Assembly: GCA_937928045.1 (NCBI GenBank)
Contig: CALFWO010000057.1
Coordinates: forward strand, 62,001 to 126,000
DNA from: an uncultured Saprospiraceae bacterium
GTDB lineage: Bacteria; Bacteroidota; Bacteroidia; Chitinophagales; Saprospiraceae
Length of the DNA stretch: 64,000 nucleotides
Reading direction: 5' to 3'
This document shows positions 1 to 8,556 of this stretch, piece after piece (the first letter of the stretch is position 1; every line of letters begins with the position of its first letter). Under the pieces are notes generated by a model, which was given only the letters and a program-made list of their open reading frames with translations, did no database searches and had not been told where the DNA came from. A program made the position numbers and the translations under genes.

Positions 1-39
1 AAAGTAAAAGGTAAGATAGGCTTAGACATTTGGTTTTAA
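1..39 (+). CDS. Possible 3' end of an upstream gene
   Basis: Frame 1 is open from the window edge to a TAA at 37-39 and reads KVKGKIGLDIWF. The alternating hydrophobic pattern and a terminal phenylalanine are typical of the last strand of an outer-membrane beta-barrel protein, whose C-terminal aromatic acts as the assembly signal. Twelve codons are too few to be sure that this is coding, so the call is an inference from position and pattern only. Confidence 0.25.
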   Translation, partial: KVKGKIGLDIWF

Positions 40-78
40 TCCAATTCCGTAATTTCACCGATAGAAATTATACTATTC

Positions 79-417
79 ATGGGTACAGATCGCGTTTATT
101 ATCAACTACAAGAGGACATTAAGCCATTTAAGTCAATGTTAGGTAAGGCTACAACAACAATCCTAGACGAAGATGTATCAAAATATCCAATTATTGTAGC
201 GGCTCGTGAAGCTATCCAACTAGGTATACCCTTAATCGAGCAGTCGGCACCCAATGTAAATCTTCATGCTTCTACATTGGAAGAATTCGCCACCAAAGGC
301 CTTATCGAAGCAGCAAGAATTGATCGATTTCGTGAAGTATATAAAGATCCAACTGCATTTTTGTGCGTTTTTTTAATTGCTCCTCCAGATGGAACATTTG
401 TATTTATACCACGTTAA
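79..417 (+). CDS. Conserved hypothetical protein, 112 aa
   Basis: A small soluble-looking protein without signal peptide or membrane segment. It resembles a family of about 110-residue Bacteroidota proteins of unknown function that share an ASTLEEF segment (here residues 65-71) and a hydrophobic C-terminal stretch ending in FVFIPR. The ATG start at 79 is the first in frame and gives a compact protein. It lies just before the signal-transduction cassette on the same strand, about 190 bases from the kinase start, but nothing in the sequence ties it functionally to that cassette. Recognition as a family is from memory, and I can assign no function. Confidence 0.7.
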   Translation: MGTDRVYYQLQEDIKPFKSMLGKATTTILDEDVSKYPIIVAAREAIQLGIPLIEQSAPNVNLHASTLEEFATKGLIEAARIDRFREVYKDPTAFLCVFLIAPPDGTFVFIPR

Positions 418-611
418 CAATACAACTCCATACAACTTTATATTTTTTGGTCTTTTTTTTGCAATGCTTCAGGTATCCACCCCGGCAAATGCAAGGATTC
501 AATTGAACACCCCGTTAGCTGCTGGTTAACAGAAAATTAAATGATTTGAAGGATTTATCTAGCAACACCTCTGATGTAAATATTTCGGCTAATTTTGATG
601 GCCAGACATCT

Positions 612-2552
612 ATGGAAGCAAACGCAAATAATCAAGTTCAGGTCTCCAATAAAATTCTTCTTATTGAAGATAATCCAGGAGATGCCCGATTAGTAGAACT
701 GCTACTAATGGATACAGACCTTAGTGAATGTGAAATCACCAATGCTGTTAGTTTGGCAGAAGGTATGGGACATTTAGAAAAGGGCACAGATTATATCGCC
801 ATTCTACTAGACCTTACTTTACCAGATAGCCGTGGGTTTGAAACTTTAGAGCAATTAATCTCTAAATATCCAGACAACAATGTCATAGTACTTACTGGTC
901 TTTCTGATAAAAGTTTAGGCGTAAATGCGGTGAAAGCTGGAGCTCAAGACTTCTTGGTCAAGGGAGCATTTGAAGCGGAACAACTCGCAAAGACATTACG
1001 GTATTCTATTGAGAGAAGATCTGCGCTTAAGCGATTGGAAGAAACTCAAAGAATTGCTAGTATTGGAAACTGGGAATTCGATATCAGTTCAGGGGAAGTT
1101 TCGGCCAGCTCTGAAGTGTTTAGACTATTTGGTCTAAAGCCTAGAAAAGTTATTAAGCTTGAAGAAGTATTGCAAGATCCAGCTCATCCTTTTCATCAAT
1201 TTACAAAATGGCATGAAATAGCTCGGGCTACAGGAATCTTCAAAGAAGATGTTCAAATAAAAAAATTAGATGGAACAAAGCGGTACGCTTTTATTCAATG
1301 TAAATTGAAAAGACCATCTCAAAATGAATACCACATCCATGGAATTATACAGGATGTAACGGAAGCAAAACAAGCAGAAGAAATGCGTAAAGCAAGAGAT
1401 GTTGCTGAACGTTCTGCAAAAATGAAAGAATCATTCATTGCTAGTATCTCGCACGAAATGAGAACTCCGATGAATGCCATTCTTGGTATGAGTAATCTCG
1501 TAATTCAAACAGAATTAAGTCCAGAGCAATTTAAATACATCCATTCTATTCAGCAGTCTTCTGAAATCTTATTGGGAATCATCAATGATATTTTAGAAAT
1601 CTCTACGCTCGAAAATGGGAAAATTATTTTCGACAACAAGCCTTTCGACATTAAAACATTGATTGACAACTTAATGGATGTCATGCAATACAAGGCTACA
1701 GAAAAGCAACTAGAATTTAAATTTGACATTGGAGATGGCGTCCCTAAAACACTTTTAGGAGACAAGCTTAGATTAAACCAAGTGTTGTACAATCTAGTAG
1801 GAAACGCAGTTAAATTTACTGATTCTGGGCACGTTTATATCAGAATTTCTAACGTTGGAACTTCCAATGGTGTCAGTAAATTGAGATTTGAAGTTGAGGA
1901 TACTGGAATCGGAATACCTGAAGATAAATTAAACGATGTATTCGGGACATTTACTCGAATCAGAACAAAAGATAGAATATTTGAAGGTACCGGATTAGGA
2001 CTTTCTATTGCAAAAAATATTATCTACCAAAGAAACGGAAATATTGGCGTAACAAGTGAATTAGGAAAAGGATCTGTATTCTTTTTTGAATTAGACTTTG
2101 AACATAGTGATGCTGTTGTTGAAACCAATACTCCGATGATTAATGACACCGAGGAACTAAACTTGGACCGTCCATTGAAGTTACTTTTGGTGGAGGATCA
2201 TAAAATGAATCAGTTGGTGGCTAGAAAGACACTAGAGAAAAAATATGAAGGTGTCAATATTACCATTGCTGACAATGGACAAATCGGAGTTGACATTTTA
2301 AAAGAAGACGACTTCGATATTGTTTTAATGGATATTCAAATGCCGGTAATGGATGGCTACGAAGCTGTCTCTTATGTTCGGAAGAATATGCCAGAGAAAA
2401 ACAATTTGCCGATCCTAGCGATGACGGCACATGCGCATATCTCTAAGGATGAAAAATTCAAAGAGTATGGCTTTAATGACTTTGTACTAAAACCATTTGA
2501 ACCCAAACAATTATTTTCAAAAATCGCAAGTTATGTCAATGCAAACAACTGA
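612..2552 (+). CDS. Hybrid sensor histidine kinase (REC-PAS-HisKA-HATPase-REC)
   Basis: A cytoplasmic hybrid kinase without membrane segments. Counting from a TTG at 546, a receiver domain spans about residues 35-155 (E41, D42, phospho-acceptor D89, T117, K139). A PAS-like fold lies at about 170-275 (GNWEFD, GIIQDVTE). The HisKA helix carries H303 in SISHEMRTP, and the ATPase domain has an N-box at 416-420, DTGIG at 452-456 and GTGLG at 481-485. A second receiver has D596 in LMDIQMPVMDG. All catalytic residues are present. The start is uncertain: the TTG at 546 gives 668 aa, the in-frame ATG at 612 gives 646 aa and still precedes the first receiver, so I prefer 612. It overlaps the following Hpt gene, so the two are probably cotranslated. 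No input domain beyond REC and PAS is visible. Confidence 0.93.
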   Translation: MEANANNQVQVSNKILLIEDNPGDARLVELLLMDTDLSECEITNAVSLAEGMGHLEKGTDYIAILLDLTLPDSRGFETLEQLISKYPDNNVIVLTGLSDKSLGVNAVKAGAQDFLVKGAFEAEQLAKTLRYSIERRSALKRLEETQRIASIGNWEFDISSGEVSASSEVFRLFGLKPRKVIKLEEVLQDPAHPFHQFTKWHEIARATGIFKEDVQIKKLDGTKRYAFIQCKLKRPSQNEYHIHGIIQDVTEAKQAEEMRKARDVAERSAKMKESFIASISHEMRTPMNAILGMSNLVIQTELSPEQFKYIHSIQQSSEILLGIINDILEISTLENGKIIFDNKPFDIKTLIDNLMDVMQYKATEKQLEFKFDIGDGVPKTLLGDKLRLNQVLYNLVGNAVKFTDSGHVYIRISNVGTSNGVSKLRFEVEDTGIGIPEDKLNDVFGTFTRIRTKDRIFEGTGLGLSIAKNIIYQRNGNIGVTSELGKGSVFFFELDFEHSDAVVETNTPMINDTEELNLDRPLKLLLVEDHKMNQLVARKTLEKKYEGVNITIADNGQIGVDILKEDDFDIVLMDIQMPVMDGYEAVSYVRKNMPEKNNLPILAMTAHAHISKDEKFKEYGFNDFVLKPFEPKQLFSKIASYVNANN

Positions 2553-2913
2553 AAAAATGAATATGGTATTTGAATATATCAATCTAGATTATCTGGACAT
2601 GATGGCCGATGGCGATAACGAGATGAAAAAAGTTATGCTTGGAATGCTTTTCGAAGAAATGCCGTTAGAGTTAGAAAAAATGCAACAGCTTTGCAACGAT
2701 TCTAAATGGCAAGAATTAAGCGGGGCCTGCCATAAAATGAAATCTACATTGTCTTTTGTCGGAAACGACACAATGACAAATACCAATAAAACATTAGAAA
2801 TTATGTCTCAAGAAGAGACAGAAACAGAATCATTTCCAGCCATGATCAATACATTGATGGAAATGTGGCCAAAGGTGAAAGTCGAACTTCAAGGAGTACA
2901 TGATGGACTTTAA
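2533..2913 (+). CDS. Hpt domain phosphotransfer protein
   Basis: A small all-helical protein of about 126 aa whose centre reads GACHKMKSTLSFVGN, the histidine phosphotransfer signature H-x-(M/L)-K-(S/G) followed by a hydrophobic turn. The histidine is residue 67 counted from 2533. Hpt proteins shuttle phosphate between the receiver of a hybrid kinase and a downstream receiver. The frame is open upstream inside the kinase gene, with in-frame ATGs at 2533, 2539 and 2557; the first two overlap the kinase stop (2550-2552) and fit translational coupling. With the kinase before it and a receiver after it, it forms a complete phosphorelay set. Confidence 0.85.
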   Translation: MSMQTTEKMNMVFEYINLDYLDMMADGDNEMKKVMLGMLFEEMPLELEKMQQLCNDSKWQELSGACHKMKSTLSFVGNDTMTNTNKTLEIMSQEETETESFPAMINTLMEMWPKVKVELQGVHDGL

Positions 2914-2935
2914 AATTGAGTATAGTAGAAATACT

Positions 2936-2943
2936 TATCTTTG
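2936..2943 (+). promoter_or_regulatory. Candidate -7 promoter box (TATCTTTG)
   Basis: TATCTTTG matches the Bacteroidota -7 consensus TAnnTTTG and sits 33 bases before the receiver gene's ATG at 2976. A TTTA at 2909-2912, 23 bases upstream, is only a partial -33 element. This would give the receiver its own promoter apart from read-through from the kinase. Confidence 0.35.
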
Positions 2944-2975
2944 TCAATCTAATTTAATGATTGACAACATCTCCT

Positions 2976-3344
2976 ATGAAAATTTTAGTCTGCGAAAAGG
3001 AAGACGTCTTATTGACAGCCTTGGAATTCAGAATGAATAAGCATCAATTTAAAACGCTTAGAGCTCACAATGCGGAAGAAGCTCTAGATATATTGCATGC
3101 AGATCAACCAGATTTCTTGGTTACAGACGCAAAAGCCGGTTCGATGAGCGGATTGGAATTGATTAAAAAAGCGCGCAAAGCACGTCCAGATCTTCCGATC
3201 ATTTTAATCTCTCCAATGGATAATCCTGATGACATCTTGGCTGCGTTTGAAGCAGGAGCAAGAGACTTCATCACAAAACCATTCAATCCTGCCGAACTCG
3301 TACTTCGCATTCGCAAGGTATTTCAAGAGATTGAAGTCGGATAA
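2976..3344 (+). CDS. Stand-alone receiver domain protein
   Basis: A single receiver domain of 122 aa with no output domain. The phospho-acceptor is D51 (FLVTDAKAG), the conserved Thr position is S79, and the Lys is K101 (FITKPF). After strand 1 the sequence reads LVCEKED where most receivers have two adjacent acids. The second acid, normally a Mg2+ ligand, is replaced by K8, so metal binding may be altered. The ATG at 2976 is preferred over a TTG at 2961 because it begins directly at strand 1. Its neighbours make it the likely terminal acceptor of the kinase-Hpt relay; the output partner is unknown. Confidence 0.88.
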   Translation: MKILVCEKEDVLLTALEFRMNKHQFKTLRAHNAEEALDILHADQPDFLVTDAKAGSMSGLELIKKARKARPDLPIILISPMDNPDDILAAFEAGARDFITKPFNPAELVLRIRKVFQEIEVG

Positions 3345-3456
3345 TTCACTTTCGACAAGGTATTTTCTTCTTTTTGGTAACCTTTTTGCCTTAACTACAT
3401 AAGACAATAAAGCAACTTAGTCTGTGCAATTAAACTAAGCATTAAAGAACATCCCG

Positions 3457-4320
3457 ATGAAAGGAATAATTCTAGCTGGGGGCCTAGGCACCCGTTTGTA
3501 TCCATTAACAATGGCAGTTTCTAAGCAGCTTATGCCTGTTTATGATAAGCCCATGATCTATTATCCACTTTCGACGCTTATGAGCGCTGGAATCAAGGAT
3601 ATATTGATCATATCTACTCCTCATGATTTGCCTCACTTTGAGAAATTATTGGGTGATGGATCGGAAATCGGATGTAATTTCTCTTATGTGCCGCAGTACG
3701 AACCCAATGGTTTGGCCCAGGCATTTGTCCTTGGAGAACAATTTATCAATGGAGATCCTGCAGCACTTATCTTAGGAGATAACATTTTTTACGGAGCAGG
3801 GCTAAAAGAATTATTACAAAACAGCTTTGACCCTAAAGGTGGTGTCGTTTTCGCCTACCAAGTAGCAGATCCTGAACGTTACGGAGTAGTTGAATTTGAT
3901 AACAACTTCAAGGCTTTGTCCATTGAAGAAAAACCAGCCCAGCCAAAATCAAACTACGCTGTTCCTGGTCTGTATTTCTATGACAACAATGTGGTTGATA
4001 TCTGTAAGAACCTAAAGCCCAGTGCTCGAGGGGAATACGAAATCACTGATGTCAACAGGATCTATCTTGAAGCCGGAAATCTTCAAGTTGGTGTTTTGGG
4101 TCGTGGTGTAGCTTGGTTAGATACTGGAACCCACAAATCCTTGATGCAAGCAGGTCAATTCATCGAAGTAATTGAAGATCGTCAAGGTCTAAAAATTGGA
4201 TGTATTGAAGAGATTGCCCACGAAATGGGATTCATCGATGATGCTCAACTAGAAAAATTAGGACAAAAGTACATCAAGAGTGGATATGGGGAATACCTGT
4301 TGAATCTGTTGAAAAAGTAG
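3457..4320 (+). CDS. rfbA: Glucose-1-phosphate thymidylyltransferase RfbA/RmlA
   Basis: This enzyme makes dTDP-glucose from dTTP and glucose-1-phosphate, the first step of dTDP-rhamnose and related sugar synthesis for surface polysaccharides. At 287 aa it has the usual length. The nucleotide-binding loop [13 protein letters not shown] lies at the N terminus, followed by [18 protein letters not shown], the [10 protein letters not shown] metal-binding segment and EEKP near residue 168. The rest of the rml pathway (rfbB, C, D) is not in this window. The genes that follow (deacetylase, GNAT) would suit a polysaccharide locus, but the link is contextual only. Confidence 0.97.
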   Translation: MKGIILAGGLGTRLYPLTMAVSKQLMPVYDKPMIYYPLSTLMSAGIKDILIISTPHDLPHFEKLLGDGSEIGCNFSYVPQYEPNGLAQAFVLGEQFINGDPAALILGDNIFYGAGLKELLQNSFDPKGGVVFAYQVADPERYGVVEFDNNFKALSIEEKPAQPKSNYAVPGLYFYDNNVVDICKNLKPSARGEYEITDVNRIYLEAGNLQVGVLGRGVAWLDTGTHKSLMQAGQFIEVIEDRQGLKIGCIEEIAHEMGFIDDAQLEKLGQKYIKSGYGEYLLNLLKK

Positions 4321-4371
4321 TCCCTCTCTTCCATAAAGTCATTTCAAATTAATTATCATTGTAGCAAACAT

Positions 4372-4398
4372 GCATACAAAAGCCATGCTTTGGTGTGC
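4372..4398 (+). terminator. Hairpin after rfbA
   Basis: GCATAC at 4372-4377 pairs with GTGTGC at 4393-4398 (one G-U pair), with an inner AAAG/CTTT stem around a short loop. It lies about 50 bases after the rfbA stop and just before the ATG at 4410. The following T-run is weak (TTCTATTT), so it may be a terminator or a structure affecting translation of the next gene. Confidence 0.35.
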
Positions 4399-4409
4399 TT
4401 CTATTTGCT

Positions 4410-5426
4410 ATGGCGGGTTTTCGCGACAAAATAATTCTTGGACTTAGTAATACGATTGGTATCATTCCACATCCGTTTTTCAGATGGCTTTCTGGTCAAC
4501 GAATGATTTTACCATTTTACCACAGTATTTCGAATCGCCCACTTCCACATATACAACATTTGTACGAAGTAAAAAATGAAGCTTCATTTATTCGTGATTT
4601 AGACTTCTTGCTTAAGCATTACGAAGCAATAGATTTAGAAAAATTTAGCAATTCAATTAAGCTGTCCAATTCAAATGACAAACCTTCTTTTTTATTAACA
4701 TTTGATGATGGATTAAAAGAATTTCATGACATCATAGCTCCAATACTTTTCAAAAAAGGAATTCCTGCTATTTGCTTTTTGAACAGTGACTTTATAGACA
4801 ACAAAGATTTATTTTTTCGGTATAAAGCCAGCTTGTTAATTGATCACTTGAAAAAATATCCTAAGCTCCGATCACAATCAGGTTTTTTTCCCAACAACCC
4901 TAAAAATATATTTTCTGAAATACTCTCAGTTAAATACGATCAAAAAACAAAATTGGACGACTTGGCCAAGGTTCTCCAATTTGATTTCAATGAATATTTA
5001 TCAATTCAAAAACCTTATATGACGTCAGATCAAATCGGTTCATTAATCAAAAAAGGATTTGACTTTGGCGCTCACAGTATTGATCATCCGGAGTATCAAC
5101 TTATTGAATTAACAGAACAAATTCGCCAAACAACGGAGAGTGTTACAACTATTCAAAAAAAATTCAACTTAAAGCAAAAAACATTTTCATTTCCTTTTAC
5201 AGATTACAAAGTGACTAAATCATATTTTAATCAAATCAATGAAAAAAAGGTGGTTGATTTTAGCTTTGGTTGTGCAGGTCAAAAAGAGGATGAAGTATCA
5301 AATCACTTCCAACGCATTCCTTTTGAAATGAAAAACTTGTCAGCACAGCAAATATTAAATGGGGAATTCCTCTATTATCTCCTAAAAATTCCTTTTGGTA
5401 AAAATAAAATCAATAGAAATGATTGA
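4410..5426 (+). CDS. Polysaccharide deacetylase family protein
   Basis: The protein has the NodB-homology (CE4) layout: an early LPFYHSIS strand typical of this family, LLTFDDGLKEF with the catalytic and metal Asp pair at about residues 99-100, and FGAHSIDH as the His-containing metal motif near residue 223. Such enzymes remove N- or O-acetyl groups from chitin-like, peptidoglycan or exopolysaccharide chains. No signal peptide is evident, as in many cytoplasmic members of polysaccharide clusters. The ATG at 4410 is preferred to a GTG at 4395 that lies in a hairpin. The next gene starts inside its stop codon (ATGATTGA), so the two are coupled. Confidence 0.85.
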   Translation: MAGFRDKIILGLSNTIGIIPHPFFRWLSGQRMILPFYHSISNRPLPHIQHLYEVKNEASFIRDLDFLLKHYEAIDLEKFSNSIKLSNSNDKPSFLLTFDDGLKEFHDIIAPILFKKGIPAICFLNSDFIDNKDLFFRYKASLLIDHLKKYPKLRSQSGFFPNNPKNIFSEILSVKYDQKTKLDDLAKVLQFDFNEYLSIQKPYMTSDQIGSLIKKGFDFGAHSIDHPEYQLIELTEQIRQTTESVTTIQKKFNLKQKTFSFPFTDYKVTKSYFNQINEKKVVDFSFGCAGQKEDEVSNHFQRIPFEMKNLSAQQILNGEFLYYLLKIPFGKNKINRND

Positions 5427-6522
5427 TATTAAGGCATTGAACAAAAAGGACTTACTGAAGCTCATCGATGATGAAAATTTTGGAGCAGGAAAATACATTC
5501 CGATTTCTCGACATCGTGCGAGGGCGCAGGCAATAAATCCACGTGCAGATGAGGATGACATTCTTCTTTTAATCGCCGTAGAAAAAGACACGATGCTTGG
5601 TTACCTGGGCATACTTCCTGACCTTCTTTTTTCCAACGGTAAAAAGCAAAAGGTGGGATGGTTCAGTTGCCTTTGGGTATCTCCAGAAGCTCGAGGGAAA
5701 AGCTTAAGTTCGATATTAATAAAACAAGCCTTACGGCACTGGAACAACAAGATTCTCTCTGCCGATTACGTGCCCTTTACTAAAAAAATATACGATAAAA
5801 CTAAAGCATTTAGTGACCAACCATATACTAAAACTGGCTTAAGGTTGTATTTAAGATCTGACCTCTATAGCTTACTTCCACCAAAAGCTAATTTTTTCAA
5901 GCAGATAAAATTGATATTAAAAATTAAGGACGCATTCTTCAATACATTCTTAGATTTAAAATTGAACCTATACAAAAACAACATTGGTCAATATGTTGTC
6001 GAAGAAGTTCATAATTTAAATACTGAACTCAAAGAATTTATTGTCCAATCTAATCCGTCAGTTGGATTTAATAGATCCCTTAAAGACCTTGATTGGATTC
6101 TAAAGAATCCTTGGATCATTGATAGTAAACAAGATGATGGTTTAAGTAAAAAATATCATTTTTCATCTGTCGCAAATGACTTTCAATACAAACCGGTAAG
6201 CGTCAAAAACAAGAAAGGAAGATTACTTGCAATACTAATTTTTGCAGAGAGAGATCAACAGCTAAAGTTACCTTACCTTTTTCATCGAGACAACATTGAT
6301 GCCGTAGCTGATGTGGTAAATCACTTACTGGTTGAATGGAAGATAAAGACTTTCACATGTTTCCATCCTTTGCTTTGCGAAGCGCTCAAGGGTAAGTCAT
6401 CTCCCTCGATTCACAAGAAAACGCAAACAAGATCCTATATGGTGTCATCTGATTTAGAATCAATAATTTTCGATGATAAAACCTTTGTTCAAGATGGCGA
6501 TGGAGATTGTTGTTTTACATAG
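5419..6522 (+). CDS. GNAT-family acyltransferase-like protein, 367 aa
   Basis: The N-terminal half looks like a GNAT fold: a beta-rich region followed by WVSPEARGKSLSSILIKQAL at about residues 92-111, which fits motif A (V-x-P-x-x-R-G-x-x-L) for acyl-CoA binding. The C-terminal half is unrecognised, and at 367 aa the protein is about twice the size of a single GNAT domain, so a second degenerate GNAT domain is possible. The ATG at 5419 overlaps the stop of the deacetylase, whereas a TTG at 5395 would overlap more. Coupling with a deacetylase suggests a role in modifying the same amino sugar or cell-envelope glycan, but this is inference. Confidence 0.7.
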   Translation: MIDIKALNKKDLLKLIDDENFGAGKYIPISRHRARAQAINPRADEDDILLLIAVEKDTMLGYLGILPDLLFSNGKKQKVGWFSCLWVSPEARGKSLSSILIKQALRHWNNKILSADYVPFTKKIYDKTKAFSDQPYTKTGLRLYLRSDLYSLLPPKANFFKQIKLILKIKDAFFNTFLDLKLNLYKNNIGQYVVEEVHNLNTELKEFIVQSNPSVGFNRSLKDLDWILKNPWIIDSKQDDGLSKKYHFSSVANDFQYKPVSVKNKKGRLLAILIFAERDQQLKLPYLFHRDNIDAVADVVNHLLVEWKIKTFTCFHPLLCEALKGKSSPSIHKKTQTRSYMVSSDLESIIFDDKTFVQDGDGDCCFT

Positions 6523-6540
6523 ATTTCACTAGTTTTGGCC

Positions 6541-8013
6541 ATGCGAAAATTACGACGGCTGTTACTTCGATTTTTGGGGCTCATCTTACTTGGAATATTG
6601 ATTGTGTTGGTCTACAATACTTTGACTTTTAATTCCAAACAATCTGAAGTCGAAGCATTTAACCCGCCGCCAATCCCACCCAATGCCGTTAGTCATTTAC
6701 AATCGGCTATTAGAATACCTACCATCTCTGAAGCCGGAAAAGTTGACAGCAGTGTATTTTTTCAATTCAATAAATTTCTACAAAGTACTTTTCCATTGGT
6801 AGATTCTCTTTTGGAACATCATACCATCAATGACTTTTCACACATTTATCACTGGAAAGGAAAAGATGAATCATTGGAACCAATATTGTTGATTGCTCAC
6901 TTAGACGTAGTGCCCGTTGAATCCTCTAGCGAAAAAGAATGGAAACAATCGCCCTTCGGTGGAGTTCTTGCGGATGGATACATCTGGGGCAGAGGAGCAC
7001 TTGATGACAAACTCAATGTCGTAGGTTTAATGGAATCTGCAGAATTACTTTTGGAGCAACAATATCGTCCTACCAGATCAATATATTTTGCCTTTGGTCA
7101 CGATGAAGAAGTAAGTGGAAAAAATGGGGCGATGGCCATGGCTGATTATTTTCAATCCAAAAACATCAACTTCAGTTACGTCATCGATGAAGGGTCTGTT
7201 GTAGTTGAAAAAGCGCTGAAAGGATTAGAGGCTCCAGCGGCTTTGATTGGTATTTCAGAAAAAGGATATGTTAGTCTAGATTTAAAAGTAAATCTTGAAC
7301 AAGGTGGTCATTCTTCAATGCCTCCAAAAACAACAGCCATCGGATTATTGAGTCAAGCTATTTCTAAATTAGATGAAAATCCTTTCCCTGCAAAAGTAGA
7401 TGGTCCAGTTGGAACAATGCTAAATTTTATTGGCCCTGAAATGGAATTTCCTTACAAAACTATATTTGCGAATCGCTGGTTATTTAGCGGTATTTTAGAA
7501 AATCAATTGGCCAATGCTACTGCTAGCAACGCCTTAATTAGAACGACAACTGCACCCACGATCTTGGAAGCTGGAGTGAAAGACAACGTATTGCCTTCAG
7601 AAGCCACAGCCACCATTAATTTTAGAATTATTCCTGGCGAAACCCCAGAGTCTGTTTTAGATTATGTTAAAACATTAATCGATGATGAACGTGTTGGAGT
7701 AATTTTTAATAATCCCAACTTTAAACAAGCTCCTGGAAAATTATCACCTACAGAAGGTTTTGGATTCAATGTATTATCAAATACCATTCGAGAGATTTTT
7801 CCAGAAACTGTTGTTGCCCCAAGTTTAGTTATTGCCGCTACGGATGCCAGACATTATGAAGCATGCTCTGATGCCATCTATCGATTTATGCCGGTAAGTT
7901 TGAAAAAAGAAGAGCTAGGAATGATTCATGGAATTAATGAAAAAATAGCTGTAAGCAGTTATGAAAAATTAATTCAGTTTTATATTCGCTTATTGCAAAA
8001 TAGTACGAGATAA
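6541..8013 (+). CDS. M20 family metallopeptidase (PM20D1 / carboxypeptidase S type)
   Basis: A membrane-anchored dinuclear zinc peptidase of 490 aa. A basic N terminus and one hydrophobic helix (about residues 8-26) are followed by the M20 motifs: AHLDVVPV (H120, D122), GRGALDDK with the bridging D155, and GHDEEVSG with the catalytic and metal acids E189-E190. Length and the long insert match the carboxypeptidase S / PM20D1 branch, which cleaves C-terminal or N-acyl amino acid bonds. The ATG at 6541 is chosen over an upstream TTG at 6535. The physiological substrate cannot be told from the sequence. Confidence 0.92.
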   Translation: MRKLRRLLLRFLGLILLGILIVLVYNTLTFNSKQSEVEAFNPPPIPPNAVSHLQSAIRIPTISEAGKVDSSVFFQFNKFLQSTFPLVDSLLEHHTINDFSHIYHWKGKDESLEPILLIAHLDVVPVESSSEKEWKQSPFGGVLADGYIWGRGALDDKLNVVGLMESAELLLEQQYRPTRSIYFAFGHDEEVSGKNGAMAMADYFQSKNINFSYVIDEGSVVVEKALKGLEAPAALIGISEKGYVSLDLKVNLEQGGHSSMPPKTTAIGLLSQAISKLDENPFPAKVDGPVGTMLNFIGPEMEFPYKTIFANRWLFSGILENQLANATASNALIRTTTAPTILEAGVKDNVLPSEATATINFRIIPGETPESVLDYVKTLIDDERVGVIFNNPNFKQAPGKLSPTEGFGFNVLSNTIREIFPETVVAPSLVIAATDARHYEACSDAIYRFMPVSLKKEELGMIHGINEKIAVSSYEKLIQFYIRLLQNSTR

Positions 8014-8160
8014 GATTTACTTATTTTCTCAAATTGATGTTTGTATTAGTATCATTTTGAATTAGAATTATCCTTTACATTTTTGTCGATGTAGCTAAAA
8101 GAAAGCTGGATGGCATAATTGTCAGAATCCTTTAGGCAAATCGATAAAGTGTAAACTTCA

Positions 8161-8203
8161 ATACATTCTTCAAATAATTAAATTAATTATTTGAAGAATG
8201 TAT
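8161..8203. repeat. Perfect 43-nt palindrome at the PadR gene
   Basis: Bases 8161-8181 are the exact reverse complement of 8183-8203, leaving a single central A at 8182. The outer ends read ATACATTCTTC and GAAGAATGTAT; the middle is almost pure A/T. It covers an in-frame ATG at 8198, and no T-run follows. It may be an operator for the PadR protein encoded directly after it, or an RNA hairpin. Confidence 0.95.
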
Positions 8204-8236
8204 CAATTATCCTTATTTTTCAAAAAAATTGAGTCT

Positions 8237-8536
8237 ATGGCTAGGAATATGTCACTTAATTCTATTTGTGTATTATCAGTACTAGTACAGGAGGATAGAT
8301 ATGGTCTAGAAATTATTGATAAAGTGAAGGAGAATTCTAACATCAAAATTTTGTTGGGAAGCTTGTATAATATTCTAAGTAAGCTTGAAAGAGATGGATT
8401 GCTTACTAGCTATTGGGGTGAAGAAACAGCTGATAGGGGTGGAAATAGAAGAAGATATTATAGGATAACGAAGAATGGAGAGTCCGTACTTAATGAAGTT
8501 CAATATGGGTTAAACAATATGTGGAAAATGGCTTAG
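8237..8536 (+). CDS. PadR family transcriptional regulator
   Basis: A small winged-helix repressor. The segments SLNSICVLSVL, RYGLEIID, LGSLYNILSKLERDGLL and the wing RGGNRRRYYRITKNGESVL match PadR proteins in order. Recognition helix and wing are complete, and the short C-terminal helix places it in the small PadR-s2 group. The frame is open from an ATG at 8198, but that codon lies inside a perfect palindrome, and homology begins around the ATGs at 8237 and 8249, so 8237 is preferred. The following membrane protein starts 20 bases downstream and is probably its target or partner, as PadR genes are usually cotranscribed with a regulated transporter. Confidence 0.88.
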   Translation: MARNMSLNSICVLSVLVQEDRYGLEIIDKVKENSNIKILLGSLYNILSKLERDGLLTSYWGEETADRGGNRRRYYRITKNGESVLNEVQYGLNNMWKMA

Positions 8537-8556
8537 GCTAATCAAATTAATGTCTT

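Noticed and set aside
6530-6537. TAGTTTTG box just before the M20 peptidase gene
   Set aside because: It fits TAnnTTTG, but lies only three bases before the ATG, so a start site would fall inside the gene, and no -33 element is seen.
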